From contig NZ_AWFD01000001.1 of the NCBI RefSeq assembly GCF_000682735.1, positions 186,001-250,000 of the forward strand: DNA of 64,000 nt, given 5' to 3'. This document shows, piece after piece, positions 14,632-23,756 of this stretch. Under the pieces are notes generated by a model. That model made no database searches and was not told the origin of the DNA. It saw nothing but the letters and a program-made list of their open reading frames with translations. Each line of letters starts with the position of its first letter. The stretch's first letter is position 1. Source of the DNA: Hyphomonas sp. CY54-11-8 (GTDB lineage: Bacteria; Pseudomonadota; Alphaproteobacteria; Caulobacterales; Hyphomonadaceae). The position numbers and the translations under genes are program-made.

Positions 14632-16218
14632 ATGAGCGATCGGGACCAACCGCGTACGCGCCAGGAATTGTCCGGATTAGGTGCCCCTAAGGACAATAAG
14701 CTGCCAGTTGCGCAGTATTCTCGCATGTCGACGGAGCATCAGCGTTACTCGATTGAGAACCAACAAGCCGCAATTAAGAGGTATGCTGATAAACACAATA
14801 TGGAAATTGTTCAGAACTACGCCGATGCTGGAAAAAGTGGTCTAAGCATTGATGGGAGAAGCGGCTTAAAGAAGTTGATCGTTGATGTCACAACCCAGAA
14901 CGTTGGCTTTAAAGCAATTCTGGTTTTTGACGTTAGCCGCTGGGGGCGCTTTCAGGACGCCGACGAAGCTGCCTACTATGAATATATATGCAAGAAGGCG
15001 GGTATATCCGTTCATTATTGCGCTGAGCAATTTGATAATGATGGCAGTCCAGTTTCGACAATTGTCAAAGGCGTAAAGAGAGCAATGGCCGGTGAATATA
15101 GCCGGGAGTTGTCGTCAAAAGTATTTGCTGGGCAATGCCGCCTGATTGAGAAGGGCTTTCGACAGGGAGGCTCTGCCGGATACGGCCTAAGACGAATGCT
15201 TGTCGATGAGCAAGGCACGGAAAAGGGTGTTCTCACTCGAGGACAACAAAAGAGCCTACAGACGGACCGGGTCATACTAGTACCAGGCCCCAAGGAAGAA
15301 ACTCAGACGGTAAAACGCATCTATGACATGTTCGTAGAGCAAGGCATGAGCGAAGCCGAAATTGCTGCTTCGCTGAACGCTGAGAATATCAAAACTGACC
15401 TTGATCGCGATTGGTCCAGGGGAACAATTCATCAGATCCTGACAAACGAAAAATACATCGGGAACAACCTATTCAACAGAACCTCCTTCAAACTAAAGCA
15501 ACGACGTGTGAAGAACACACCGGATATGTGGATCCGTGCAGAAAATGCTTTTGAACCGATCGTTTCAGCTGAACTGTTCCATACTGCGAAGGGCATCATT
15601 CGAGAAAGGGCCCGGCGGTTTTCCGAACAGGAGATGCTGGACCGCCTAAAATCCCTGTACGATCAATATGGATACATTTCGGGAATAATTATCGACGAAG
15701 CCCCAAACACACCATCCAGCAGCGCGTATTCACACAGATTTGGTAGTCTTATCCGAGCGTATTCGCTAATTGGCTTCGAACCTGACCGGGACTATCGCTA
15801 TATTGAGATCAATCGCACATTGCGGTCCTATCACGCTGAAACGGTTGCGAGTATCGTTCGTGCGATAGAGCTATTAGGGGCAACGGTTGAGTCTGACCCT
15901 GCCACGCAACTGCTGACGATAAACTCTGAATTCTCAGTGTCGATTTGTATCGCCCGGCACCTGTTCACGAATGCGGGCTCATCCAGATGGAAGGTTCGTT
16001 TCGACTCCAAGCTCCGCCCTGATGTCACTATTGGTGTACGAATGGATCAAGAAAATGAGGCGGCTCTGGACTACTATTTGCTTCCCCGTCTTGATTTTCA
16101 ATCATCGTCCGTACGTCTTGCGCTACACAATGAGCTGGCATTGGACGTCTATAGATTTGAATCGATCGAACCCTTGCTGAGAATGTCGGATCGCACGCCG
16201 ATTGCAGAGGTTGCATGA
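14632..16218 (+). CDS. Large serine recombinase (integrase of the island)
   Basis: A 528-residue recombinase. The resolvase domain (about 25-165) has 'AQYSRMSTEHQRYSIENQ' with nucleophile Ser33, 'VFDVSRWGR' and the long E-helix 'GEYSRELSSKV'. The 'Recombinase' DNA-binding domain follows (about 170-300: 'GGSAGYGLRRMLVD', 'IHQILTNEKYIGNN'). No CxxC zinc-ribbon is visible, which is unusual for large serine integrases. The C-terminal 200 residues are a different, unrecognised domain. Its stop overlaps the first ParB-like gene. It is the only recombinase seen in the element apart from Cas1, and the flanking att structure fits its class. Confidence 0.9.
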   Translation: MSDRDQPRTRQELSGLGAPKDNKLPVAQYSRMSTEHQRYSIENQQAAIKRYADKHNMEIVQNYADAGKSGLSIDGRSGLKKLIVDVTTQNVGFKAILVFDVSRWGRFQDADEAAYYEYICKKAGISVHYCAEQFDNDGSPVSTIVKGVKRAMAGEYSRELSSKVFAGQCRLIEKGFRQGGSAGYGLRRMLVDEQGTEKGVLTRGQQKSLQTDRVILVPGPKEETQTVKRIYDMFVEQGMSEAEIAASLNAENIKTDLDRDWSRGTIHQILTNEKYIGNNLFNRTSFKLKQRRVKNTPDMWIRAENAFEPIVSAELFHTAKGIIRERARRFSEQEMLDRLKSLYDQYGYISGIIIDEAPNTPSSSAYSHRFGSLIRAYSLIGFEPDRDYRYIEINRTLRSYHAETVASIVRAIELLGATVESDPATQLLTINSEFSVSICIARHLFTNAGSSRWKVRFDSKLRPDVTIGVRMDQENEAALDYYLLPRLDFQSSSVRLALHNELALDVYRFESIEPLLRMSDRTPIAEVA

Positions 16219-17117
16219 TGCCGAGAAGCTCTGCCGACTCGGTCACGGAGATCAAAATAGAAGACATCTACGTCTTGAATCCACGCGACCGAAATCGAGC
16301 CAAGTTTCGAAAAATTGTTGAGAGTATCTCGGCAATTGGTTTGAAGCGTCCAATCAAAGTAAGCCTTTCAACAGGAAAGGCGAAGTCCAAGCCTTATGTG
16401 CTCATATGTGGTCAAGGTAGGCTCGAAGCGTTCAAGGCTTTAGGTGAAACTCGAATACCTGCAATCGTTGTCTCTCTTTCGGAAGAAGAATGCTACGTTC
16501 AAAGCCTGATCGAAAACTTGGCCCGACGATCACCCACCTCACTGGAAACCGTGCACGAAATTGGAGTGCTGTCTGACAGAGGCTTCACCTCTTCTGATAT
16601 TGCGGCAAAGACAGGCCTTAGTCCGGATTATGTGTCCGGACTGTTGAAGCTGATCAATGACGGCGAACAACGTTTGTACGCAGCCGTCGAACGCGGCGAT
16701 ATTCCGATCAGTATTGCCGTCGAGATCGCTCGAACTGGCAGCCATGAAACGCAAGCGGCTTTAAACGAGGCTTACACACGAAAGGAGCTGAGGGGTAAGA
16801 AGCTCAAAGCTGCAATTAAGCTTGTGAGAGATCGCGAAAGGTGGGGCAAAGCTATAACGAGGGCAAAATCCGGATCGAGTAGGCCTGTAACGGCACACGC
16901 TATGGTGCGGCACTACAAAAATGAAACTGAACGACAGCGCAGTTTGATTAGGCGAGCCAACCTGACCGACGCACGCCTTGCTGTCGTCAAAAGTGCTTTA
17001 GGCGCGCTATTCCACGACGAACACTTTGTTACCCTGCTTCGGGCGGAGGGATTAGAAACCCTGCCTACACAGATTGTGGACTTTCTGGACGATGAGGTCG
17101 GCGATAATGCAGTCTGA
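16215..17117 (+). CDS. ParB/RepB-like protein 1
   Basis: A 300-residue protein. The N-terminal ParB/sulfiredoxin-like domain contains 'ISAIGLKRPIKVSLSTGK', 'ICGQGRLEAFKALGETRIPA' (in place of the usual GERR box) and 'SLIENLARRSPTSLE'. An HTH follows: 'TSSDIAAKTGLSPDYVSGLL'. No ParA partner is encoded nearby. It overlaps the recombinase by 4 bp and the second ParB-like gene. I recall the recombinase-ParB-RepB gene trio from other alphaproteobacterial islands; a role in recombination directionality, stability or copy control is possible but unproven. Confidence 0.82.
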   Translation: MMPRSSADSVTEIKIEDIYVLNPRDRNRAKFRKIVESISAIGLKRPIKVSLSTGKAKSKPYVLICGQGRLEAFKALGETRIPAIVVSLSEEECYVQSLIENLARRSPTSLETVHEIGVLSDRGFTSSDIAAKTGLSPDYVSGLLKLINDGEQRLYAAVERGDIPISIAVEIARTGSHETQAALNEAYTRKELRGKKLKAAIKLVRDRERWGKAITRAKSGSSRPVTAHAMVRHYKNETERQRSLIRRANLTDARLAVVKSALGALFHDEHFVTLLRAEGLETLPTQIVDFLDDEVGDNAV

Positions 17118-18003
17118 GATAGTTCGAGCTTTCGAAGATGAGTGCCTGATGCTGAAGTTGGATGACTTGGTGCCCTCCAAGCTCGTCTCCAAACCTACTA
17201 AAGCCACGAAGAAATTCGAGCAGATCTGCTGCTCCATTGCGGAAGTTGGTCTGGTAGAGCCGATTGTTGTGCACCGAATAAAGAACGGAAAAGGCAAATA
17301 CCTAATCCTGGACGGCCATATGAGGGTCGAAGCTTTACAGGACGCTGGAGAAACGGAAGTCACGTGCCTGGTATCAAGCGACGACGAAGGGTACACCTAC
17401 AACAAAAGAGTAAATCGCCTTTCGACCGTACAAGAACATTTCATGGTCCTACGGGCTATCGATAATGGAGTCTCAGAGAAAAAGATCGCGAAAGCGCTTG
17501 GCCTAAACATCGAGTCCATTCGCAGAAAGAGAGACCTTCTCAAAGGCATCTGTTCAGAGGCCGTTGATATTCTCAAGGACGCCAAGTTTGCAATGGATAC
17601 TGCGGGAATCCTGAGAAGGATGACCCCAATAAGGCAGATTGAAGTTGCAGAGCTTATGGTTGCAACAAACAACTATTCCAGTTCTTACGCCAAAGCATTG
17701 CTGGTTGCCACAAAGTCAGACCAGTTGCTTGACCCGACCGGCAATCGTTCGATTCGAGGGGTGTCTGACGACGACCGGCGCAAGATGGAAAGAGAAGTTG
17801 AGGAACTAAGAAGAGACATCAAGTCGGTCGAAGACCACTATGGAACCAACATGCTCAAACTTGTTGTTGCAAGCGGGTACATTTCTCGACTTCTCGATAA
17901 CGGCAATGTTTCAAAATATCTGGATCGACACCATCAGGAACTACGGGATCAGCTGTATTCGTTACAGGAAAGTATTGATGCCGACCTTGGGGCAAACGCC
18001 TGA
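17107..18003 (+). CDS. ParB/RepB-like protein 2 (RepB C-terminal-domain type)
   Basis: About 298 residues. ParB-like N-terminus with 'ICCSIAEVGLVEPIVVHRIK' and 'LILDGHMRVEALQDAGETEV'; HTH 'VSEKKIAKALGLNIESIRRK' in the middle; C-terminal helices and a coiled coil ('RRKMEREVEELRRDIKSVED'). This matches plasmid-partition RepB C-terminal-domain proteins. The frame opens at 17074, but the ATG at 17107 has GAGG nine bases ahead and overlaps the previous stop, so it is preferred. It is the last gene before attR, 61 bp from the inner arm. Confidence 0.82.
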   Translation: MQSEIVRAFEDECLMLKLDDLVPSKLVSKPTKATKKFEQICCSIAEVGLVEPIVVHRIKNGKGKYLILDGHMRVEALQDAGETEVTCLVSSDDEGYTYNKRVNRLSTVQEHFMVLRAIDNGVSEKKIAKALGLNIESIRRKRDLLKGICSEAVDILKDAKFAMDTAGILRRMTPIRQIEVAELMVATNNYSSSYAKALLVATKSDQLLDPTGNRSIRGVSDDDRRKMEREVEELRRDIKSVEDHYGTNMLKLVVASGYISRLLDNGNVSKYLDRHHQELRDQLYSLQESIDADLGANA

Positions 18004-18064
18004 TTTAGGTCATTTCCCGCGTCATACATCGCAAACCCACTAATCCAATGAGCCGAAATGTAAT

Positions 18065-18109
18065 TTATCGCCGGAGATGACTATACCCCCGGCCTTTCCG
18101 GGGCCGGGG
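18065..18109. repeat. attR: 22-bp inner arm plus 23-bp core
   Basis: The inner arm 18065-18086 (TTATCGCCGGA...GACTATAC) is the inverted counterpart of 3248-3269. The core 18087-18109 repeats CCCCGGCC-TTTCCGG-GGCCGGGG exactly. On the minus strand the core is the stem of the folE terminator, but it is now followed by GTATAG in place of the T-run left at the other island end. Confidence 0.8.
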
Positions 18110-18133
18110 TTCGTTGTTCGGTTAGGCTCGAGA

Positions 18134-18757
18134 TCAGCCGCGGCCGGTCATCCGCAGGAAGCGGTTGCGCAGGTCAGCGTCCGATTTGAAGACACCGGTA
18201 AACTGCGTCGTGATCGTGGACACGTCCTTGTGGTGCACGCCGCGGGTGGACATGCACTCATGCACGGCGTCGATAAGGACGGCCGTGCCCATCGGGGCGA
18301 GGCTTTCGGTGATGGCGTCGCAGATCTGGGACGTCATGGTTTCCTGCGTTTGCAGGCGCTTGGAGAAGATCTCCACCACGCGGGCCAGCTTGGAGATGCC
18401 GACAACGGCTTCGGTCGGCATGTAGGCGACATAGGCCTTGCCGAGGAAGGGTGCCATATGGTGCTCGCAATGGCTTTCCACGTCGATGTCGCGCAGCATG
18501 ACAATGTCGTCATAGCCCTGCACATCCTCGAAGGTGCGGGAGAGGTATTTCACCGGGTCTTCGGTATAGCCGGAGAACCATTCCTTGTAGGCATTGACGA
18601 CGCGCTTCGGCGTGTCGATCAGGCCTTCACGGGCCGGGTCGTCGCCAGCCCACGCGATCAGCGTGCGAACCGCTTCTTCAGCTTCTTCCTGGGATGGGCG
18701 TTTCACGGGTTCCGCGCGCGCAATTTCATTCTTTGGTGTGATGGCGTCCATTGCCAT
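18134..18757 (-). CDS. folE: GTP cyclohydrolase I
   Basis: Converts GTP to dihydroneopterin triphosphate, the first step of folate synthesis. The protein is about 207 residues. 'GDDPAREGLIDTPKRVVNAY' opens the catalytic domain. 'ESHCEHHMAPFLGKAYVAY' has the zinc Cys and His ligands, 'KLARVVEIFSKRLQTQE' the GTP-binding region, and 'CMSTRGVHHKD' the second zinc Cys and the active-site motif. The frame continues 45 codons upstream, but the ATG at 18757 with AGGA eight bases ahead gives the usual length. The island sits 24 bp downstream, in its terminator. Confidence 0.95.
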   Translation of the reverse strand: MAMDAITPKNEIARAEPVKRPSQEEAEEAVRTLIAWAGDDPAREGLIDTPKRVVNAYKEWFSGYTEDPVKYLSRTFEDVQGYDDIVMLRDIDVESHCEHHMAPFLGKAYVAYMPTEAVVGISKLARVVEIFSKRLQTQETMTSQICDAITESLAPMGTAVLIDAVHECMSTRGVHHKDVSTITTQFTGVFKSDADLRNRFLRMTGRG

Positions 18758-19111
18758 GTGTGGAGTCCTTCGACTGAGGGACGGGGGTCGAGCCGGGGCG
18801 TCCCTTGGAGGTCTTTCTTGCCTCCTGCCCGGACTTAACGCCCGCCCGGAGTTGATACCCTCAGGGCGATAATGAGGAACATAAGGGGCCAAAGCCCCGG
18901 TTTCCAGCGGATTCTACGGTGACGACGCGTCATCGGATCAGTCCCGATTGCGTTTCGCTGCGTCAACTGGTAAGGCCCGGCCCATGTTCGCGCCTGCTTT
19001 TCCCTTCTGTCGCCGCTGCTGTTGTTGCCGCTGAGGCCACAACGCGCCATTAGGGCTGCCAGAAACTGACCCTGCCGGCATTTCCCGAACAAACCCGATC
19101 CAGAGACACAA
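18758..19111. other. Intergenic region between folE and cysS
   Basis: About 354 bp between divergent genes. It must hold both promoters. I see no gene, and no riboswitch I can name. Confidence 0.5.
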
Positions 19112-20497
19112 ATGACCATCCGCCTTTACGACACCGCTGCGCGTGAAAAACGCGTTTTCGAGCCGCAGGACCCCAAACGCGTGACGATGTATGTCTGCGG
19201 CCCCACGGTCTATAACTACGCCCATATCGGCAATGCCCGTCCGCCCATCGTGTTCGATGTGCTGCGGCGCCTCTTGAACCGCACTTATGGTGCGGACGCC
19301 GTCGTATATGCCCGCAACATCACCGACATCGAGGACAAGATCATCAAGGCCTCGCTGGAGACCGGTGCGCCGATTGCCGAGATCACCAAGAAATATGCCG
19401 GCATCTACAATGCCGACACGGCCGCGCTGAACGTGCTGCCGCCGAGCATCGAGCCCTGGGCGACGAACCACGTTGCCGAGATGATCGAAATGATCGAAAA
19501 GCTCGTCCGCCGCGGCTATGCCTATGTCGGCAATGAAGGCGTCTGGTTCGCCGTCAAGCAGATGCCGGATTATGGCAAGCTGTCCGGCCGCAAGCTGGAA
19601 GACAATGAGGCGGGCGCCCGCGTCGAAATCGACGCGGACAAGCGCGACCCCGCCGACTTTGCCCTCTGGAAGTTCGCCAAGCCGGGCGAGCCGGAAGCCG
19701 CGATCTGGGACAGCCCGTGGGGCAGGGGCCGCCCTGGCTGGCACATCGAATGCTCCGCCATGGCGGCCAAGCATCTCGGCAAGACGATCGACATTCACGG
19801 CGGCGGGATCGACCTTCAATTCCCCCACCACGAGAACGAGATCGCCCAATCCGAATGCGCGCACGGCGAAGTCATGGCGAACTACTGGCTGCACAATGGT
19901 TTCCTCGACATGGGCGGGGAGAAGATGTCGAAATCCCTCGGCAATGTCGTGCTGGTGCATGACCTGCTGAAGGCCTGGCCGGGCGAAGTGCTGCGCCTTG
20001 CCATGCTGAGCGGGCATTACCGCGCGCCGCTCGACTGGACGGAAGACCTGCTGAAACAGGCGAAGGCGACGCTCGATCGTATCTATGGCGCCCTGCGCCG
20101 CGTATGGGACGCCGACGGCGGTGAGGCCCGCGACACTGGCGTGCTGCGCGCGCTGGAGGACGACCTCAACACGCCGGAAGCGCTCGCCGAGCTTTCCCGT
20201 CTGGCCGGTGAAGCCAACACAGCTGCCGACCAGAAAGACGAAGCGGCGATGGCAAATGCGAAAGCGAACCTGCTCGGCGCCGGCAAGTTGCTCGGCCTGC
20301 TGACGCTGACCCCGAAAGACTGGGAGCAGGGCGGGGACAATGACGAAAACGCCCGGATCGATGCCCGCGTTCAGGCGCGGGTCGATGCCCGCGCCGCCAA
20401 GGACTGGGCTGAGGCCGACCGGATCCGCAATGAACTCGCCGCCGAAGGCATCGAGATCATGGACGGGGCGGGCGGTTCGACCTGGCGCCGGGTCTAG
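19112..20497 (+). CDS. cysS: Cysteinyl-tRNA synthetase
   Basis: A 461-residue class I aminoacyl-tRNA synthetase charging tRNA-Cys in the cytoplasm. The N-terminal 'MYVCGPTVYNYAHIGNARP' has the first zinc Cys and the HIGH-type motif. 'WHIECSAMAAKHLG' and 'HHENEIAQSEC' carry the other zinc ligands. 'GGEKMSKSLGNVV' is the KMSKS loop. The C-terminal DALR-like helical domain and the tail 'IEIMDGAGGSTWRRV' are standard. The length is normal for the family. The NifU/IscU-like gene follows after 61 bp. Confidence 0.97.
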   Translation: MTIRLYDTAAREKRVFEPQDPKRVTMYVCGPTVYNYAHIGNARPPIVFDVLRRLLNRTYGADAVVYARNITDIEDKIIKASLETGAPIAEITKKYAGIYNADTAALNVLPPSIEPWATNHVAEMIEMIEKLVRRGYAYVGNEGVWFAVKQMPDYGKLSGRKLEDNEAGARVEIDADKRDPADFALWKFAKPGEPEAAIWDSPWGRGRPGWHIECSAMAAKHLGKTIDIHGGGIDLQFPHHENEIAQSECAHGEVMANYWLHNGFLDMGGEKMSKSLGNVVLVHDLLKAWPGEVLRLAMLSGHYRAPLDWTEDLLKQAKATLDRIYGALRRVWDADGGEARDTGVLRALEDDLNTPEALAELSRLAGEANTAADQKDEAAMANAKANLLGAGKLLGLLTLTPKDWEQGGDNDENARIDARVQARVDARAAKDWAEADRIRNELAAEGIEIMDGAGGSTWRRV

Positions 20498-20558
20498 GGA
20501 GGCTTCCGGCCCTTTCGCCGCCTTGCACTGGCGGAAGGGCAGGGCCATCTTGCCGGCG

Positions 20559-21017
20559 ATGAGCGAGCTTTACCACAACCGCATTCTCGAACTGGCTGCA
20601 GAGATCCCGAATGTCGGGCGGCTCGGCGATGCCGAAGGCTCTGTGACCAAGGTCTCCCGCGTCTGCGGTTCGATCGTGCATGTCGATCTGAAGCTGGACG
20701 AAGCGGGTGAGACTGTCACGGAAATCGCTGTCGATCCAAAGGCTTGCGCCCTCGGGCAGGCCGCGACGTCGATCCTCGCAGAGCACGCCGTCGGGGCGCC
20801 GGTCTCCGAGATCATCGCTGCGCGTGACGCTCTCAAAGCCATGCTGAAAGACGGCGGCCCGCCGCCCGAAGGTCGCTTCTGGGAGCTGCGCCACCTGGAG
20901 CCCGTGGCCGACTATCCGCCCCGCCACACCTCCACCATGCTCGCCTTTGAAGCCGCCGTAGCCGCCATCGAGGAAGCGCTGCAGAAGCGCGCCGCCGCTC
21001 GTGCAGCCGCCGAGTAA
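20559..21017 (+). CDS. NifU/IscU-like iron-sulfur cluster scaffold protein
   Basis: A 152-residue protein: 'SELYHNRILELAAEIPNVGR' is the family opening. Then come 'VCGSIVHVDLKLDE' (first Cys), 'KACALGQAATSILAEHAVG' (second Cys) and a C-terminal 'FWELRHLEPVADYPPRHTS' where canonical IscU has its third Cys. No Cys is seen there. Such alphaproteobacterial paralogues are usually annotated as 'iron-sulfur cluster assembly scaffold'. A true scaffold role is uncertain given the missing third Cys. The frame extends upstream to 20340 inside cysS; the ATG at 20559 fits the family. It overlaps yidD by 17 bp. Confidence 0.8.
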   Translation: MSELYHNRILELAAEIPNVGRLGDAEGSVTKVSRVCGSIVHVDLKLDEAGETVTEIAVDPKACALGQAATSILAEHAVGAPVSEIIAARDALKAMLKDGGPPPEGRFWELRHLEPVADYPPRHTSTMLAFEAAVAAIEEALQKRAAARAAAE

Positions 21018-21348
21018 GAGTCTGCGCCACCGGGCCGCCTACGGGCTGCTCTGGGTCTACAAGCATGGGCCGAGCCAGGTGATGTGGGCGTTCGGCGCAC
21101 GGTGCCAGCACACGCCAACCTGTAGTGAGTACGGGGCTGAATGCATCTCCCGCTTTGGCTGGTGGCCGGGCTTCTGGATGACGCTGGCGCGGTTCCTGCG
21201 CTGCCGCCCGGGCGGCACGATGGGATGCGACCCGCCGCCGGACGTGAAACCGCAAGTGCCGGTCTGGCAGCCCTGGCGCTATGGCGACTGGACGGGCAGG
21301 GGCATGAAGCAGGCCTGCAAGCCAGTTGAAAAACCTCCGGAGGCATGA
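21001..21348 (+). CDS. yidD: Membrane protein insertion efficiency factor YidD
   Basis: A 115-residue protein starting at GTG inside the end of the scaffold gene. 'GLLWVYKHGPSQVMWAFGAR' followed by 'CQHTPTCSEYGAECISRFG' is the YidD signature, with conserved Cys residues and P-T-C-S-x-Y. 'RFLRCRPGGTMGCDPPPDVK' completes the family core. YidD assists insertion of inner-membrane proteins with YidC, and commonly lies next to rnpA and yidC. Here it is separated from those and linked to cysS and a scaffold gene. The C-terminal extension after about residue 85 is variable. Confidence 0.9.
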   Translation: MQPPSKSLRHRAAYGLLWVYKHGPSQVMWAFGARCQHTPTCSEYGAECISRFGWWPGFWMTLARFLRCRPGGTMGCDPPPDVKPQVPVWQPWRYGDWTGRGMKQACKPVEKPPEA

Positions 21349-21726
21349 CATATCGCCGCGATGCATTTTCGTCTGATCACCGCGCTGACCACACGAACCC
21401 GCCGGGGTGCCTGACGCGCCTTCGGCCCGCACACCCGTGCGCGCCCGCTTCATGCACCCGCCAAAAGCCCTGAAACCGAGCCACGAATGGTGCGGCCTGA
21501 ACAGTGTGTCTGATCTGGCCCGAACACCATGAAGAACACCATGTATGGACCATTTAGAGCTCGGCCCATTCCCGGAAGCCGCCTGACTGCAGACCGCCCG
21601 ATTTGAGGGTGGGAAAAGCGGTAAAGAAGCGCTAAGCAAGCCGCCGCATAAGGCTTTTACAACAGGCTTTCCGGGCCCTTGGAATTTGCGCCCCCTGCGG
21701 GCGACCGAAATCGAAGAAGACGACCG
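21349..21726. other. Intergenic region upstream of thrS
   Basis: About 378 bp. I find no gene, and no T-box or other leader I can support. An ORF runs through on the minus strand, but it is only codon shadow. Confidence 0.45.
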
Positions 21727-23691
21727 ATGATCAAAGTAACGCTGCCCGACGGCTCAGAGCGAGAATATGCCGACGGCGCCTCGCCGCTGGACGTAGCCGA
21801 GAGCATTTCCAAATCCCTGGCCAAGAAGGCCCTCGCCGCCAAAGTGGACGGCGAGATGTGGGACCTTGTCCGCCCCCTCGAAGGCGATGCGAATGTCGCC
21901 ATCATCACCGACCGCGACCCGGAAGGCCTTGAGCTGATCCGCCACGATGCCGCCCACGTGCTGGCGCAGGCGGTGCAGGAACTCTATCCGGACTCCCAGG
22001 TCACGATCGGCCCGGTCATCGATGATGGCTTCTACTACGACTTTGCCCGCGAGGAGCCGTTCTCCACGGACGATTTCGAGAAGATCGAAAAGAAGATGTC
22101 CGAGATCATCGACGCCGATTACCCGATCGTGCGCGAAGTCTGGGACAAGGACGAAGCGATCGCGACGTTCAAGAAGATCGGCGAGGACTACAAGGCCCAG
22201 ATCATCGACGACATCATCCCGCCGGGCGAGGCCATCACGGTCTATCGCCAGGGCGACTGGTTCGACCTCTGCCGCGGCCCGCACCTGCCATCGACGGGCA
22301 AGCTGCCGAAGGCGTTCAAGCTGATGAAGCTGGCAGGCGCCTATTGGCGTGGCGACTCCAAGAACGAGATGCTGCAGCGCATGTACGGCACGGCCTGGGC
22401 GAACGAGAAGGACCTGAAGGCCCATCTTCACCGTCTGGAAGAAGCCGAGAAGCGCGACCACCGGAAGCTTGGCCAGCAGCTGGACCTGTTCCACCTGCAG
22501 CCCGAAGCGCAGGGCTCTGTCTTCTGGCACCCGAAAGGTTTCATGATCTGGCGCCAGCTGGAGGCCTATATCCGTCGCCGGCAGGATGAGGACGGCTACA
22601 CGGAAGTGAAAACGCCGCAGCTGCTCGATTCCGTGTTCTGGGAAAAATCCGGCCACTGGGACAAGTTCCGCGAGAACATGTTTGTGGTGCCGGACTTCAT
22701 TCCGAACACGGATGAAGACGAGGTGAAGATACCGGCCGAGACGAGCCTGATGGCACTGAAGCCGATGAACTGCCCGGCGCACGTGCAGATCTTCAAGCAT
22801 GCCCAGCGGTCCTACCGCGACCTGCCAATCCGCATGGCGGAGTTCGGCTGCTGTCACCGGAACGAGGCCCATGGCGCGCTGCACGGCCTGATGCGCGTGC
22901 GCCAGATGACGCAGGACGATGCGCACATCTTCTGCCGGGAAGACCAGATCGGTGAAGAGACGCTGCGCTTCCTGAACCTCTTCTCCCGCGTCTACAATGA
23001 TTTCGGCCTGACGGAGATTTCCTACAAGCTGGCCACGCGACCGGACGTGCGCGGCGGGACGGACGAGAACTGGGACCGTGCCGAAAAGGCGCTGGCCGAC
23101 GCCCTGGCGGAAGCCGGTCTCGAATTCGAGATCGCGGAAGGCGAGGGCGCGTTCTATGGCCCGAAACTCGAATTCCACCTGACGGACGCCATCGGGCGGA
23201 CGTGGCAGTGCGGCACGTTCCAGCTGGACTATGTGCTGCCGGAACGTCTCGATGCGGAGTATACAGGCTCCGATGGCGGCAAGCACCGTCCGGTCATGCT
23301 GCATCGCGCCGTGTTCGGCACGTTCGAACGGTTCATGGGCATCCTGATCGAGAACTATGCCGGGGCCTTCCCGATGTGGCTCTCGCCGGTTCAGGTTGTC
23401 GTGGCTGCCATTACGGACGCTGCGAACGAATATGCCGAGGAGGCGGCGGCTGCCCTTCGCAAGGCGGGTCTGCGCGTGGAGACGGATCTTCGCAATGAGA
23501 AGATCAACTACAAGGTCCGCGAGCATTCGCTGCAGAAAGTACCGGTGATTGCCGTCGTCGGCGGGCGTGAGGCGGAAGAGCGGACGCTGGCGCTGCGCCG
23601 GCTCGGCTCGAACGGCCAGCAGATCATTGCGCTGGACGAAGCAGCCACGCTCTTGTCGCAGGAAGGCCTTGCGCCGGACCTGAAGGCCTGA
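21727..23691 (+). CDS. thrS: Threonyl-tRNA synthetase
   Basis: A 654-residue class II synthetase. The N-terminal TGS domain ('[20 protein letters not shown]') is followed by the editing domain with '[18 protein letters not shown]' and '[10 protein letters not shown]'. The catalytic core has motif 1 around '[17 protein letters not shown]', the zinc site ('[10 protein letters not shown]'), motif 2 '[20 protein letters not shown]' and motif 3 '[17 protein letters not shown]'. The anticodon-binding domain ends the protein. The frame opens 16 codons earlier; the ATG at 21727 after GAAGAAG is the family start. Confidence 0.97.
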   Translation: MIKVTLPDGSEREYADGASPLDVAESISKSLAKKALAAKVDGEMWDLVRPLEGDANVAIITDRDPEGLELIRHDAAHVLAQAVQELYPDSQVTIGPVIDDGFYYDFAREEPFSTDDFEKIEKKMSEIIDADYPIVREVWDKDEAIATFKKIGEDYKAQIIDDIIPPGEAITVYRQGDWFDLCRGPHLPSTGKLPKAFKLMKLAGAYWRGDSKNEMLQRMYGTAWANEKDLKAHLHRLEEAEKRDHRKLGQQLDLFHLQPEAQGSVFWHPKGFMIWRQLEAYIRRRQDEDGYTEVKTPQLLDSVFWEKSGHWDKFRENMFVVPDFIPNTDEDEVKIPAETSLMALKPMNCPAHVQIFKHAQRSYRDLPIRMAEFGCCHRNEAHGALHGLMRVRQMTQDDAHIFCREDQIGEETLRFLNLFSRVYNDFGLTEISYKLATRPDVRGGTDENWDRAEKALADALAEAGLEFEIAEGEGAFYGPKLEFHLTDAIGRTWQCGTFQLDYVLPERLDAEYTGSDGGKHRPVMLHRAVFGTFERFMGILIENYAGAFPMWLSPVQVVVAAITDAANEYAEEAAAALRKAGLRVETDLRNEKINYKVREHSLQKVPVIAVVGGREAEERTLALRRLGSNGQQIIALDEAATLLSQEGLAPDLKA

Positions 23692-23756
23692 GACGATTCT
23701 GAACGGCTGGATCTGGGCAGCTGACAAACGGGGCGAGTAGAAGAAGAGTGCGACTC

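Larger units (their letters stand above)
3225..18109. mobile_element. Integrated Cas1/PolB/serine-recombinase island with ABC-3C cargo
   Basis: A ~14.9 kb island between two copies of a 23-bp repeat. Genes in order: ABC-3C effector, middle component and ATPase (+); HEPN-like, Cas1, MerR-like unknown (-); HTH, HNH, family B DNA polymerase (+); two XRE regulators (-); serine recombinase and two ParB-like genes (+). A+T content is visibly higher than in the flanks, most of all in the ABC-3C part. The flanks join TylF-like and folE genes. Cas1+PolB+HNH+HTH is the casposon core set. The ends, however, look like serine-recombinase attL/attR, not casposon terminal inverted repeats with target duplications. 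No conjugation, phage structural or relaxase genes are seen. Confidence 0.85.

Noticed and set aside
20509-20540. Stem after cysS as a terminator
   Set aside because: A wobble-containing 10-bp stem without T-run, in a 61-bp gap before a co-directional gene; more likely read through.
21754-23727. 657-codon ORF opposite thrS
   Set aside because: Shadow of a high-GC gene. thrS on the plus strand has all family motifs; the antisense product has none.
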